This document shows, piece after piece, positions 1 through 8,231 of a DNA stretch of 64,000 nt. The notes beneath the pieces are model-generated. The model was not told the DNA's origin, ran no database searches, and saw only the letters and a list, made by a program, of their open reading frames with translations. Made by a program: the position numbers and the translations under genes. Positions within the stretch are counted from its first letter, which is position 1, and every line of letters begins with the position of its first letter. The DNA lies in NCBI GenBank assembly GCA_050954785.1, contig JBPBQO010000127.1, positions 51,234-115,233 of the forward strand. Reading direction: 5' to 3'. This stretch comes from Lichenicola sp050954785 (GTDB lineage: Bacteria > Pseudomonadota > Alphaproteobacteria > Acetobacterales > Acetobacteraceae).

Positions 1-1042
1 CGAACTCGAGAAATATCTCGGCGATGCGCGCCGATTGCTGGATACGCTCAGCGGCAAACTGCGCCTGCATGACGTGATACTGCTTGAAACATTCGAGCGC
101 CTGCTCGAACGAGCCGAGCTGTTCATGAACGGCCGAAAGCGTGCGGTAGCCTCCGACGACGCTTTCGTGGTTGCCTATGCGTTTCGCAATCGTCAGCATC
201 GTCTCGGTGAGATGAAGCGCCTCGCGAGGCTGATGCCTTGCCAGCATCAGGCTGCTTTCAAGCTCGAGACGATGCGTCAGAACACGGTCGCTTGAAACAG
301 GGGCAAGGTTCGTGAACCGATCGAGCAGCTCAGCCGAACCGGAGACGTCGCCGATCGTGAGCCTGTATTGGGCGATGTTCAAAAGACACAGCGCCTGCCC
401 CCAGAGATCATCCCCGCCCTTCGCAAGTGCCAAGGCCTCTTCGGTATCGGTAATTGCGCGCCTGCTCGCGACAAGATGGGCCGCCTGGTTTTCTTCGTTT
501 CGCGGCTGCACGGACATGGCGTGCCGGACACCGCCCAGATTGACCAGCCACCAGCCGAGTACGAGCTGATCCCCGGTCTCGCGTGCCAGGGCCACGGCGC
601 GGATGCAGTACTCCTCCGCCCGCCCGAGCTGCATGCAATACCAGTAGATGACACCGACAATGTTGAGCGCCCAACTCAGAACGGCCGAATCACTGCCTCG
701 TTCAGCCAGCCGCAAGGCTTCCATCGCTTCCTTGGCTGCCTCCTCGCCACGGCCGACTTCGAGATAGAGCCATGCACGGATCGAACGTGCCTTTGCCTCC
801 CGTGCAGGCTCAGCCATGGCCTGCCAGATGCTAACCGCTAGGTCGGCGAAGCCGATCGCCTCCGCAGCCAGGCCCGACTGGAATCCGAACCAGGCACGGC
901 GCATGGAAATTTCTGCCCGCAATTCCTCGTTCTGCCCCGCAGCGAGTTCGGACAACATTGCCGATGCGTCTGCGATGGCTGTGTCGAAACAACCTTCCAA
1001 GGCGACGCCTTGCAATCGATCAAGGATTTTTTGCGGATGCAA
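1..1042 (-). CDS. TPR-repeat protein, N-terminal part (runs off the left edge)
   Basis: Reading the minus strand in the frame not blocked by stops gives one uninterrupted ORF of about 347 residues that continues past base 1. It is all helical and made of TPR-like units, for example RAWLYLEVGRGEEAAKEAME, GVIYWYCMQLGRAEEYCIRA and CLLNIAQYRL, so a protein-protein interaction scaffold is the safe reading. The last visible residues, ERIQQSARIAEIFLEF, look like the helical linker that in related alphaproteobacterial proteins leads into a C-terminal signalling domain such as GGDEF, but that part lies outside the window. A stop at 1072 limits the N-terminus. The first candidate start is TTG at 1042; the first ATG is at 958. 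The fold is fairly sure, the function and the start are not. Confidence 0.7.
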   Translation of the reverse strand, partial: MHPQKILDRLQGVALEGCFDTAIADASAMLSELAAGQNEELRAEISMRRAWFGFQSGLAAEAIGFADLAVSIWQAMAEPAREAKARSIRAWLYLEVGRGEEAAKEAMEALRLAERGSDSAVLSWALNIVGVIYWYCMQLGRAEEYCIRAVALARETGDQLVLGWWLVNLGGVRHAMSVQPRNEENQAAHLVASRRAITDTEEALALAKGGDDLWGQALCLLNIAQYRLTIGDVSGSAELLDRFTNLAPVSSDRVLTHRLELESSLMLARHQPREALHLTETMLTIAKRIGNHESVVGGYRTLSAVHEQLGSFEQALECFKQYHVMQAQFAAERIQQSARIAEIFLEF

Positions 1043-1238
1043 GGAATACTTGATCCCGTTATTGGTTAGTTACGATGAACCGATAGTCTACGACCATCTT
1101 CTTAATGGCGGCTTTACGTCCTGCCGGTCCTCGATCCACCGGTGTTTGCAACGCCAACGAGTCGGGCTCAAGAGAATTCGGCAAAGGGCAAATTAATAAG
1201 ACACCGGGTCAAACATGAGAACCTGTCATGGTCGATGC

Positions 1239-1382
1239 TCAGTGCAGCCGCGGATGGCGGATCGCCTCGATCAAGTCCGAACCGCAAGTTATGAGCAGGT
1301 TAAGGCCGATCCCGATGCACAACGCAATCAGGCCGGACAACACGTAATGTGCAACGGCAAAGACCAGAATCTCGTCAACCAT
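1239..1382 (-). CDS. small hydrophobic membrane protein, 47 residues
   Basis: This short ORF encodes one strongly hydrophobic helix (ILVFAVAHYVLSGLIALCIG, then IGLNLLI) followed by a charged tail ending IRHPRLH, which suggests a single-pass inner-membrane peptide. I chose the ATG at 1382 because GTAGGGGC lies about 8 bases upstream; an in-frame GTG at 1421 would add 13 residues but has no good ribosome site. It lies on the same strand as ribH, about 125 bases downstream of it. No family was recognised and no function is proposed. Its reality rests on the ribosome site and the coherent membrane helix. Confidence 0.45.
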   Translation of the reverse strand: MVDEILVFAVAHYVLSGLIALCIGIGLNLLITCGSDLIEAIRHPRLH

Positions 1383-1508
1383 CGAACCGCCCCTACCCAG
1401 CACGCCTCGGAGTTTTGCCACGTGACGCCGGCAAGGTGCCCCTCATAGGATAGGGATAACGCGGGGCGGTATAGAAAGTCTGCTTCGTTTCGATTTTCTG
1501 TTGTTATA

Positions 1509-1991
1509 TCAAAAGCCGATCGCTTGCAGGATCGCGATGCTCTCGACGCAGGCGGCGGCGGCCTCGCGTCCCTTGTTATGGATGTCGGCGCGTGAGCGCG
1601 CGATGGCCTGCTCCTCGGTGTAGGTGGTGAGGATGCCGAAAGCGATCGGCACACCGGTTGCCAGCGAGGCCTGCATCAGGCCGGTTGCCGCACCCAGACT
1701 GATGAACTCGAAATGCGCGGTATCGCCCTTGATGACGCAGCCGAGGCAGATCACCCCCTGGTAGCGGCCGGTACGCGCCAGTGCCTGGGCGATCAACGGC
1801 AGCTCGAAGGCGCCCGGAGCGGCGATCAGGTCAGTCTCGGCAACGGTGATGGCGTGCTCGCCAAGCCATTCCAGGGCACCCCGGCGCAGGCCGCCGGTAA
1901 TGTCCTCGTTGAAGCGGCTGACCACGAGCGCGATGCGCGGTGGTGTCTCGAACCGGAAATCCGGAAGGGAGGCAGGGGCGTTGGTGCTCAT
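1509..1991 (-). CDS. ribH: 6,7-dimethyl-8-ribityllumazine synthase
   Basis: RibH condenses 5-amino-6-ribitylaminouracil with 3,4-dihydroxy-2-butanone 4-phosphate to give lumazine, the penultimate step of riboflavin synthesis, in the cytoplasm. The 160-residue product has the usual family length. The substrate-binding SRFNED (residues 25-30) and PGAFELP (59-65) are present, as is the catalytic histidine H93 in KGDTAHFEF. It is the last gene of ribD-ribBA-ribH, starting 12 bases after the ribBA stop, so it should share the FMN riboswitch upstream of ribD. An icosahedral or pentameric assembly is expected for the family but cannot be seen here. Confidence 0.95.
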   Translation of the reverse strand: MSTNAPASLPDFRFETPPRIALVVSRFNEDITGGLRRGALEWLGEHAITVAETDLIAAPGAFELPLIAQALARTGRYQGVICLGCVIKGDTAHFEFISLGAATGLMQASLATGVPIAFGILTTYTEEQAIARSRADIHNKGREAAAACVESIAILQAIGF

Positions 1992-2003
1992 GGCGAGGGC
2001 TCT

Positions 2004-3257
2004 CTACTCAGCTGCGTGCGGGATGTCGTTTTGCAAGGTGTGTCCCATCCGGTCGCGCTTGGTGCGGAGATAGGCCTGGTTGTAGGCGGTGGGCGCCGTT
2101 TCCAGCGACGGGCGGGCAGCGACGGTGAAGCCTCGTTCCTCGAGAGCGGTGATCTTGGCAGGGTTGTTCGTCAGCAGGTCCAGTGTCTGCACCCCGAGGT
2201 GATGCAGGATCGCGGCGGCGACCGACCAGTCGCGCGCGTCGGCCGCGAAGCCCAGCCGATGGTTGGCCTCGATCGTGTCCAGCCCCTGGTCCTGCAGCGC
2301 ATAGGCACGCACCTTGTTGGCCAGGCCGATCCCCCTGCCCTCCTGGTCGCGCAGATAGACCAGCACGCCGGAGTCCGCCTTGGAGATGCGGTCCATCGCC
2401 GCGTGGAGCTGCGAGCCGCAGTCGCAGCGGAGCGAGCCGAACACATCGCCGGTCACGCACTCGGAGTGCAGCCGGACCAGCGGCGGCTGGCTGGCCGGGG
2501 CCTCGCCGGGCTTTCCCTTGACCAGCGCCAGATGCTCGGCCCCGGCCACATCGCGGAAGGCATGCATCTCGAACACGGAGGCGCCTTCGGTCGCGAACGA
2601 GCCGACAGGCAGGCTGGTGGTGGCAATGTGGGTGACGACCGGCTCGGACAGATACGCGACGAGCTCGGCGATAGTGACGATCGGCATGCCATGCTGGACG
2701 CCGAACGCACGCAGCTCGGGCATCCGCGCCATGTCGCCATCGGCACTCATGACCTCGCAGATCACCGCGGCCGATCGCAAGCCGGCAAGACGAGCCAGGT
2801 CGATCGAGCCCTCGGTGTGGCCGGTCCGGGCCAGGACACCCCCCTTCACGGCGCGCAACGGAAAGACGTGGCCGGGCGAGACCAGGTCGCCCGGGACCGC
2901 ATCGGTTGCAACCGCAGCCTGGATGGTACGGGCGCGGTCATGCGCGGAAATGCCGGTGGTGACGCCTTCGGTCGCCTCGATCGAGACGGTGAAGGCGGTG
3001 GTCCGCGGCGCCCGGTTGTCGGCAACCATCATCGGCAGGGAGAGCTGGTCGACCTGTGCGTCGTCGAGCGCCAGGCAGACCAGGCCGCGGGCATGGGTGA
3101 CCATGAAGTTGATCGCGTCCGGGGTCGCGAACTCGGCCGCGAGAACGAGGTCGCCCTCGTTCTCGCGATCCAGGTCATCGGTCATGATGACCATGCGGCC
3201 GGCACGCAATGCCTCGATTGCCGCTTCGATCGACGGTGTCAGGGGTTTCGAAATCAT
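2004..3257 (-). CDS. ribBA: bifunctional 3,4-dihydroxy-2-butanone 4-phosphate synthase / GTP cyclohydrolase II
   Basis: This 417-residue protein carries both entry reactions of riboflavin synthesis. Residues 1-205 are the DHBP synthase part, with the acidic loop DDLDRENEGD (27-36) and RTGHTEGSIDL (144-154). Residues about 206-417 resemble GTP cyclohydrolase II, with zinc cysteines C267, C278 and C280 and the QEGRGIGL motif (305-312). In several alphaproteobacteria the RibA half of such fusions is degenerate, but here the zinc ligands and the QEGRG motif are retained, so it is probably active. The ATG overlaps the ribD stop by four bases (ATGA), which implies translational coupling, and ribH follows after 12 bases. 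Confidence 0.95.
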   Translation of the reverse strand: MISKPLTPSIEAAIEALRAGRMVIMTDDLDRENEGDLVLAAEFATPDAINFMVTHARGLVCLALDDAQVDQLSLPMMVADNRAPRTTAFTVSIEATEGVTTGISAHDRARTIQAAVATDAVPGDLVSPGHVFPLRAVKGGVLARTGHTEGSIDLARLAGLRSAAVICEVMSADGDMARMPELRAFGVQHGMPIVTIAELVAYLSEPVVTHIATTSLPVGSFATEGASVFEMHAFRDVAGAEHLALVKGKPGEAPASQPPLVRLHSECVTGDVFGSLRCDCGSQLHAAMDRISKADSGVLVYLRDQEGRGIGLANKVRAYALQDQGLDTIEANHRLGFAADARDWSVAAAILHHLGVQTLDLLTNNPAKITALEERGFTVAARPSLETAPTAYNQAYLRTKRDRMGHTLQNDIPHAAE

Positions 3258-4354
3258 GCGTCATCATCCCACTGGGTGTTCGACAGGCTGGAAAGTTCTG
3301 GTAGCAGCGACAGCGGCGACGCCTCGCCTGCCCGCCGGGGCGACAGCCTGATATCAAGCTGGTCGACCGGATTATCCTGGGCCGGGTTCGCCTGGGTGAT
3401 CGTCAGCCAATCGTCCCAGAGCCCGGCTTCGCGCAGGCTGGCCAGCACCGACGGGCCGGCTTCGACCATCGCCCACATTGCTCCGGCCTCGCCCAGCGTC
3501 GGCAGCAGTTGATCGAGGGAGCGGATCGACCGCACGTCGAAGCCACGCGCGCTGGCGGCCTGGATGGTACTGGCAGGCACCCTGTCGCCGCGTCCGAGCA
3601 CCGCCAGCAGCCGGCGTCGGCCAGGGTGGTCGGGCAAATGGCGCACGGTGAAAGACGGATCGTCGGCAAGGATGGTGCCGGTGCCGGTGATGACCGCATC
3701 GGTGCAGCGACGCAGCCGGTGAGCGAGACGGAGCGACGTTGGCGAGGTAAAGGTGCTGGCGCCGACCGGCGGGATCATGCTGCCCGACACGTCGAGCGCC
3801 TGCTTGACGGTGATCCATGGGTGCCCGGTCAGCGCACGGCACCGGAACGGGGCGATCAGGGCCTGGCAGGCGCAGGACAGCGTATCGTCCGAATTATCCA
3901 GCATATGAACGGCGAGGCCGGCATGACGCAGGCGGTCGGCACCGTGGCCGGTTACCGAAGGATTGGGATCGGCGCTGCCGATCCAGACGGTGCGGACCGG
4001 GCTGGCGAGGATAGCCTCGGTGCAGGGACCGGTGCGGCCTGTATGATTGCAGGGTTCCAGCGTGACCACGAGCGTGGCCGCCTGTGCGGTCAGGCCGGTC
4101 TGTTCCAGCAGGCGGAGCGCCAGGGCTTCGGCATGCGGACCGCCGGCGCGCTGGTGGGCTGCTGCCACCAGAATACGGCCGGTCGCGTCAAGGATGGCGC
4201 AGCCGACCGGTGGATTGGGTGTGGTTGCACCGATGAACGCGCAGGCTGCTTCGATCGCTGCCCGGAAGCCGGCCTCGACTCCAGGCGGACATACCGTGGC
4301 GGTGCCCGGACCAGGGCCTGTCGATGGCGGTCGTAACGGCGGTGCCGCAAACAT
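3254..4354 (-). CDS. ribD: bifunctional diaminohydroxyphosphoribosylaminopyrimidine deaminase / 5-amino-6-(5-phosphoribosylamino)uracil reductase
   Basis: RibD deaminates and then reduces the pyrimidine product of GTP cyclohydrolase II. The 366-residue protein has the zinc deaminase signature H74-A-E76 and PCNHTGRTGPC (C102, C111) in its N-terminal third, followed by the reductase domain with KQALDVSGSM. I start it at the ATG at 4354; the longer ORF back to 4456 would run into the FMN riboswitch. About 20 residues before the first conserved helix are proline-rich and may be a loose N-terminus. It is the first gene of the operon, coupled to ribBA by an ATGA overlap, and about 90 bases separate it from the 3' end of the riboswitch. 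Confidence 0.93.
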   Translation of the reverse strand: MFAAPPLRPPSTGPGPGTATVCPPGVEAGFRAAIEAACAFIGATTPNPPVGCAILDATGRILVAAAHQRAGGPHAEALALRLLEQTGLTAQAATLVVTLEPCNHTGRTGPCTEAILASPVRTVWIGSADPNPSVTGHGADRLRHAGLAVHMLDNSDDTLSCACQALIAPFRCRALTGHPWITVKQALDVSGSMIPPVGASTFTSPTSLRLAHRLRRCTDAVITGTGTILADDPSFTVRHLPDHPGRRRLLAVLGRGDRVPASTIQAASARGFDVRSIRSLDQLLPTLGEAGAMWAMVEAGPSVLASLREAGLWDDWLTITQANPAQDNPVDQLDIRLSPRRAGEASPLSLLPELSSLSNTQWDDDA

Positions 4355-4442
4355 AATCAGTCGAATCCCGTCCAGATGGACGTGACTCAGGGCACAGCTT
4401 TTCGATCGTGCCGCTCCACAAGCCGGAACGGCAGTCTCGTCA

Positions 4443-4610
4443 GCGTTCTCTCCCATCCGGACTATACCGTCGGCTCCGGGATCTCACCGGATCTGCTTGA
4501 CCCCGCTGCGTAATCCAGCGGGCGCTCGCGGGCTGATGGGACACACGGCCGAAACCGCCTGCCTTCAAATACCGCCGGTGGGGAGTTTCACCCCGCCCTG
4601 AGAACGTCTC
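4443..4610 (-). promoter_or_regulatory. FMN riboswitch (RFN element) upstream of ribD
   Basis: Read on the minus strand, the block has the RFN consensus pieces in order: ACGTTCTCAGGGCGGGGTG, AACTCCCCACCGGCGGT, the GCCCGCGAGCGC region, a variable GC-rich stem, CAGATCCGGTGAGATCCC and the closing GAGCCGACGGTATAGTCCGG with ATGGGAGAGAACG. The 5' GTTCTC and 3' GAGAAC close the P1 stem. FMN binding is known to repress riboflavin genes by terminating transcription or hiding the ribosome site. I did not resolve which applies here. It controls ribD-ribBA-ribH. Confidence 0.95.
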
Positions 4611-4617
4611 TCAATGG

Positions 4618-4646
4618 ATTATGGGTAGTCCGGTGCCGATCTCCAA
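4618..4646 (-). promoter_or_regulatory. putative sigma-70-type promoter of the ribD operon
   Basis: On the minus strand TTGGAG (4646-4641) and CATAAT (4623-4618) are separated by exactly 17 bases. A start about 7 bases further on would place the first transcribed base at the 5' edge of the FMN riboswitch. It lies between the stop of the VOC gene and the riboswitch, so the rib operon need not depend on read-through. Confidence 0.6.
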
Positions 4647-4655
4647 GTGGGCACC

Positions 4656-5147
4656 CTACTCGCGCGTGTAGCTGGCCGGGACCACCGGATCGGGGCCGGC
4701 TTTCCCCCACAGGACGATCTCGTTGCCCCAGGGGTCGCGGAACGCGTGGTTGAAGCCGTTGAACTCGGACCAATAGTGGTTGGTCCACAGGATCTCGGCG
4801 CCATTAGCAGCGGCAGCCGACAGGATGCGCTCGGGCGTGTCGTCGTCGCTGACCATGATCCAGATGCGCGGCCTGCGTCCGGACATGTCGAGCGTGCGCG
4901 GCTTAACCCCGGCGGGATCGGGATGCGGGCGTGCGTTTTCGGCCTTGTAGATGCCGAGATGCAGGTTGCCGATGCCGCTCTGGCTGCCGTCCTTGTTCAG
5001 GAAATTCTCGCCGGGCACCATGCGGTGATAGACGCCTTCCGGTCGCGGATCGTTCTGCCAGCCGAACACGTCGGCATAGAAACGGCCGGCTGCGGACGGG
5101 TCGTCGGATGCGAGGTCGACGAAGATGAGCGTGTTGGGATAGGCCAA
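4656..5147 (-). CDS. VOC-family (glyoxalase/bleomycin-resistance fold) protein
   Basis: The 163-residue product has the two beta-alpha-beta modules of the vicinal oxygen chelate fold. The first opens with TLIFVDLASDDPSAAGRFYA, the typical start with a D-x-x-A-x-x-FY helix; the second closes with FRDPWGNEIVLWGK, the usual DPxGN turn with a glutamate metal ligand. The substrate cannot be read from sequence; such proteins act as lyases, dioxygenases, isomerases or binding proteins. It starts about 57 bases after the TauD-type gene on the same strand, so the two are probably co-transcribed and may work on the same compound. It ends just upstream of the ribD promoter. Confidence 0.8.
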   Translation of the reverse strand: MAYPNTLIFVDLASDDPSAAGRFYADVFGWQNDPRPEGVYHRMVPGENFLNKDGSQSGIGNLHLGIYKAENARPHPDPAGVKPRTLDMSGRRPRIWIMVSDDDTPERILSAAAANGAEILWTNHYWSEFNGFNHAFRDPWGNEIVLWGKAGPDPVVPASYTRE

Positions 5148-5204
5148 GTCGGTCGTTTCCTGTCGGTGCTCGGGATCAGAAAGGGCGGTCGCCCCATACT
5201 TGAA

Positions 5205-6083
5205 TTAAAAAGGGCGGTCGCCCTTGACCCAGAGCCGCTGCATGGTGCGGGTGTATTTCTTGTCGTCGTACAGCGTGCCGGTGTGCAGCGTGCAGCGATT
5301 GTCCCACATCAGCATGTCGCCGGCCTGCCATTTATGGCGATGCACGAAACGCTCCTGCGTCATGAACTCGACCAGCTCGTCGAGCAGCGTGAGATCGCTC
5401 GGATCGTCCTGGCCGACGATCGCGGTCACGGTTCCGGTCGACGGCCACAGCGCCTTGCGTCCGTCCGCCGGATGGGTGCGGATCAGCGGGTGATCCACTT
5501 CGGGATTGTCGCGCTTCTGCTCGTCGGTCAATTCGAGGCTGTTGCCGTAGGCGCGGTTGGACATGAAATGCGCATAGCTGTGATGGAGCTTGAGCTTTTC
5601 CAGTTCGGCCTGGCGCTCGGCCGACAGCGCGTCATACGCCGCACATCCGTCGGCAAGCAGCGTGTCGCTGCCTTCGTCCGGCACTTCCACCGCGTAGAGC
5701 ATGGTGCACATCACCGGCTTCTCCTTGTAGGAGAAATCGGTGTGCCAGCCGACGCCGTCATTATGCGCGCCGATCGGCCGACCGTTCTCGACCCGGTTCG
5801 ACAGGATAAAGATTTCCGGATACCCGGGCAGGGTGAACTGCTTGAGCGTATGGCCCTCGGCCTCGCCGAACAACCTGATGAAGCGCATCAGCTCGTCCGG
5901 AGACATCTTCTGGTCGCGCAACAGAATCGCACCATGATGATGAAATGCGTCCACCACGCCATCGAGTGTCGCCGTGTCGGCCTGCGCCGCATCGACGCCT
6001 TCGATCACCGCGCCGAAACCCGGCTTCATCGGTGAGATCCGGATCGCGTCCCGTGGCGTCGTTACCTGTGTCTCTGCGTCCAT
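5205..6083 (-). CDS. TauD/TfdA-family 2-oxoglutarate Fe(II) dioxygenase
   Basis: This 292-residue protein has the full iron and 2-oxoglutarate site of the TauD family: H114-x-D116 in GVGWHTDFSY, distal H267 in CTLHTGT, and R279 and R283 in TRTMQRLWVKG. Family members hydroxylate sulfonates, aryloxyacids, carnitine precursors or similar small acids and often release sulfite or an alcohol; the substrate here is unknown. Neighbours are a VOC protein on the same strand and, divergently, a DODA-type dioxygenase and a formamidase-like hydrolase, which together look like a small catabolic set. No transporter or regulator is adjacent. Confidence 0.88.
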   Translation of the reverse strand: MDAETQVTTPRDAIRISPMKPGFGAVIEGVDAAQADTATLDGVVDAFHHHGAILLRDQKMSPDELMRFIRLFGEAEGHTLKQFTLPGYPEIFILSNRVENGRPIGAHNDGVGWHTDFSYKEKPVMCTMLYAVEVPDEGSDTLLADGCAAYDALSAERQAELEKLKLHHSYAHFMSNRAYGNSLELTDEQKRDNPEVDHPLIRTHPADGRKALWPSTGTVTAIVGQDDPSDLTLLDELVEFMTQERFVHRHKWQAGDMLMWDNRCTLHTGTLYDDKKYTRTMQRLWVKGDRPF

Positions 6084-6272
6084 ACCGGGTATCCTTCCCT
6101 ATCGTGCGGCCAAGCTAGTTCCCGATCTGGCCCGATGCTTGCCTCGGTGCGCCCGGTGACTAGCATGAGGCCGAACAAGTGGCGTGCGCGCTCATGCAAG
6201 ACGCGGTCCGGCGTCCCGTTTAGCGTTCGTTTCACCAGCGAGCCGGCTTCCACAGCCAAAGGAGTTTTCCGC

Positions 6273-7085
6273 ATGACCCGTATGCCGGTCGTTTTCTTCG
6301 GGCATGGCAGCCCGATGATTGCCCTCGAGACCAACGATACCACGCGAAGCTGGGCCGCCACCGCGGCGCGGATCGAACGCGTGTATGGCCGCCCGAAAGC
6401 GATCCTGTGCATCTCGGCGCACTGGCTGACGCGCGGCATCGCCGTCACCGCCATGGCAGCGCCGCAGACGATTCATGATTTCGGCGCGTTTCCGCAGGCG
6501 CTGTTCGACGTGCAGTATCCGGCACCCGGCGACCCGGTGCTGGCCGCCCGCGTGCGCGACCTGCTGGCGCCGACGCCCGTGGCGCTGGACCACAGCCAGT
6601 GGGGCCTCGACCACGGCACCTGGTCGGTGCTGCTGAAGGCCTATCCGCAGGCCGATATTCCCGTCGTGCAGCTCAGCATGGACACCAGCCTGTCGCCGGC
6701 CGGACACTACGCGGTGGGGCAGCGCCTGCGTGCGCTGCGCGACGAAGGCATCCTGATCGTCGGCACCGGCAACATCGTCCATAACCTCTCGCGCATGGAT
6801 TTCCGCAACCGGGATGCGGCCCCGTTCGACTGGGCGCAGCGCTTCAACGATCATGTGCGCAACGCGATCCTGTCCGATCGGCCGGAAGGCGCCATCGATT
6901 TTGCGAGCCTCGGCCAGGACGCGCGGGACAGCGTGCCGAGCCCCGATCATTACTGGCCGCTGCTGTATGTGCTGGGCGCGCGCGATCCGGGCGATGTGGT
7001 GGAATTCGGACCGGACCATATCGAGCATCGCTCGCTCAGCATGACCAGCGTGCTGCTGGCCTCGCCCGTGCCGGCGAACGCCTGA
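6273..7085 (+). CDS. 4,5-DOPA-extradiol-dioxygenase-like protein (LigB superfamily, YgiD type)
   Basis: The 270-residue product begins RMPVVFFGHGSPMIALE and carries CISAHWLTRG, LDHGTWSVL and GNIVHNL. These are the histidine-bearing metal motifs of the class III extradiol dioxygenases of the YgiD/DODA branch, which open catechol rings such as that of DOPA; the physiological substrate is often unknown. The ATG at 6273 is chosen over the longer ORF from 6135 because a perfect AAGGAG sits nine bases upstream. It is followed after 42 bases by an acetamidase/formamidase gene, and the two probably form a small operon divergent from the TauD-type gene. Confidence 0.85.
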   Translation: MTRMPVVFFGHGSPMIALETNDTTRSWAATAARIERVYGRPKAILCISAHWLTRGIAVTAMAAPQTIHDFGAFPQALFDVQYPAPGDPVLAARVRDLLAPTPVALDHSQWGLDHGTWSVLLKAYPQADIPVVQLSMDTSLSPAGHYAVGQRLRALRDEGILIVGTGNIVHNLSRMDFRNRDAAPFDWAQRFNDHVRNAILSDRPEGAIDFASLGQDARDSVPSPDHYWPLLYVLGARDPGDVVEFGPDHIEHRSLSMTSVLLASPVPANA

Positions 7086-7127
7086 CTTCGTTTCATTGAT
7101 GCGGCATCGCGATAAAAAGGAAGATAC

Positions 7128-8201
7128 ATGGCCCTGATCTGCCGTTCCGCGGAACGTCGCGCCGAAACCGCGCCCGAAGCATTGCACACGCTCCGCGCCA
7201 CGCCCGAAACGATCCATTGGGGCTATTTCGATCCGGCGATCGCGCCGGCGCTCAGGGTGCGCAGCGGCGATCTGGTGCAGGCGCAGGCGATCACCCACCA
7301 TGCCGGCGACGATCCGGACCTGATGATGGACGACAGCATCGCGCGCCTGTTCCGGGAGGTGCCGGAAGCCGACCGGAACCCCGGCGTACACATCATGACC
7401 GGGCCGATCTACGTCGAGGATGCCAAGCTCGGCGACATGCTGGAGGTACGCTACCTGAAAATGACGCCGCGCTTCCGCTACGGGTCGAACCTCGCCGCCA
7501 ACTGGGGCTACCTCTACAAAGAGTTCGACGAGAAGGAGCGGGTGACGATCTACCAGCTCGACGAGAACGGGCAGACCGCGCACGCCCACTACGCCTACGA
7601 CTTCAAAGGCAAATACCTGGTGCCCGGCACCATCACCCGCTGTCCCACATGCGACCGCGAGAAGGCGCTGGAGGGCATACGCGTACCGGTGCGGCCGCAT
7701 CTGGGCACCGCCGGGGTGGCACCGGACATCGCCGGCCGGACCAGCACCATTCCGCCCGGCCTGCATGGCGGCAACATCGACAACTGGCGGATCGGTGCCG
7801 GCGCCACCATGTTCTATCCGGTGCAGGTCGACGGGGCCCTGTTCTCGATCGGCGACCCGCATATCAGCCAGGGCGATGGCGAGATTTCGGGCACGGCGAT
7901 CGAGGCGTCCTTGGATGTGCTGATGCAGGTGGTGTTGAGGAAGGATTTCGTGTTCCGGTCGCCGTTGCTGGAAACGCCCAAGAACTGGGTCGTGCACGGC
8001 TTCCATGAGGATCTGAATCTGGCGATGCGCGACGCGGCGCTGGACATGCTCGACCTGCTCACCACGCATCGTGGCCTGAGCCGCAACGATGCTTATTCGC
8101 TGATGAGCGTTGCCGCGGATTTCGGGATTACCCAGGTGGTGGATGGGCGCCAGGGCGTGCATGTCCGTATCGGCAGGGACCTTTTCCCACAGATAGACTA
8201 G
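7128..8201 (+). CDS. acetamidase/formamidase family protein
   Basis: This 357-residue protein belongs to the FmdA/AmdA family, which hydrolyses short amides to the acid and ammonia in the cytoplasm. Family hallmarks visible are GPIYVEDAKLGDMLEV, the centre IPPGLHGGNIDNW, and GDPHISQGDGEISGTAIEAS, which contains the conserved GDGE. AAAAGGAAG lies shortly before the ATG. It follows the DODA-type dioxygenase closely and precedes ribE by 30 bases, so ribE may be transcribed from the same promoter. The true substrate could be an amide formed during catabolism by the dioxygenases next to it, but that is inference from context. Confidence 0.88.
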   Translation: MALICRSAERRAETAPEALHTLRATPETIHWGYFDPAIAPALRVRSGDLVQAQAITHHAGDDPDLMMDDSIARLFREVPEADRNPGVHIMTGPIYVEDAKLGDMLEVRYLKMTPRFRYGSNLAANWGYLYKEFDEKERVTIYQLDENGQTAHAHYAYDFKGKYLVPGTITRCPTCDREKALEGIRVPVRPHLGTAGVAPDIAGRTSTIPPGLHGGNIDNWRIGAGATMFYPVQVDGALFSIGDPHISQGDGEISGTAIEASLDVLMQVVLRKDFVFRSPLLETPKNWVVHGFHEDLNLAMRDAALDMLDLLTTHRGLSRNDAYSLMSVAADFGITQVVDGRQGVHVRIGRDLFPQID

Positions 8202-8231
8202 ACTTGATCGCGATTTTGGAGAGCAGAGCGG

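Noticed and set aside
1713..3512. Long plus-strand ORF (599 codons) opposite ribH, ribBA and ribD
   Set aside because: It is the antisense of three certain genes; long antisense frames are common at this GC and the product has no domain pattern.
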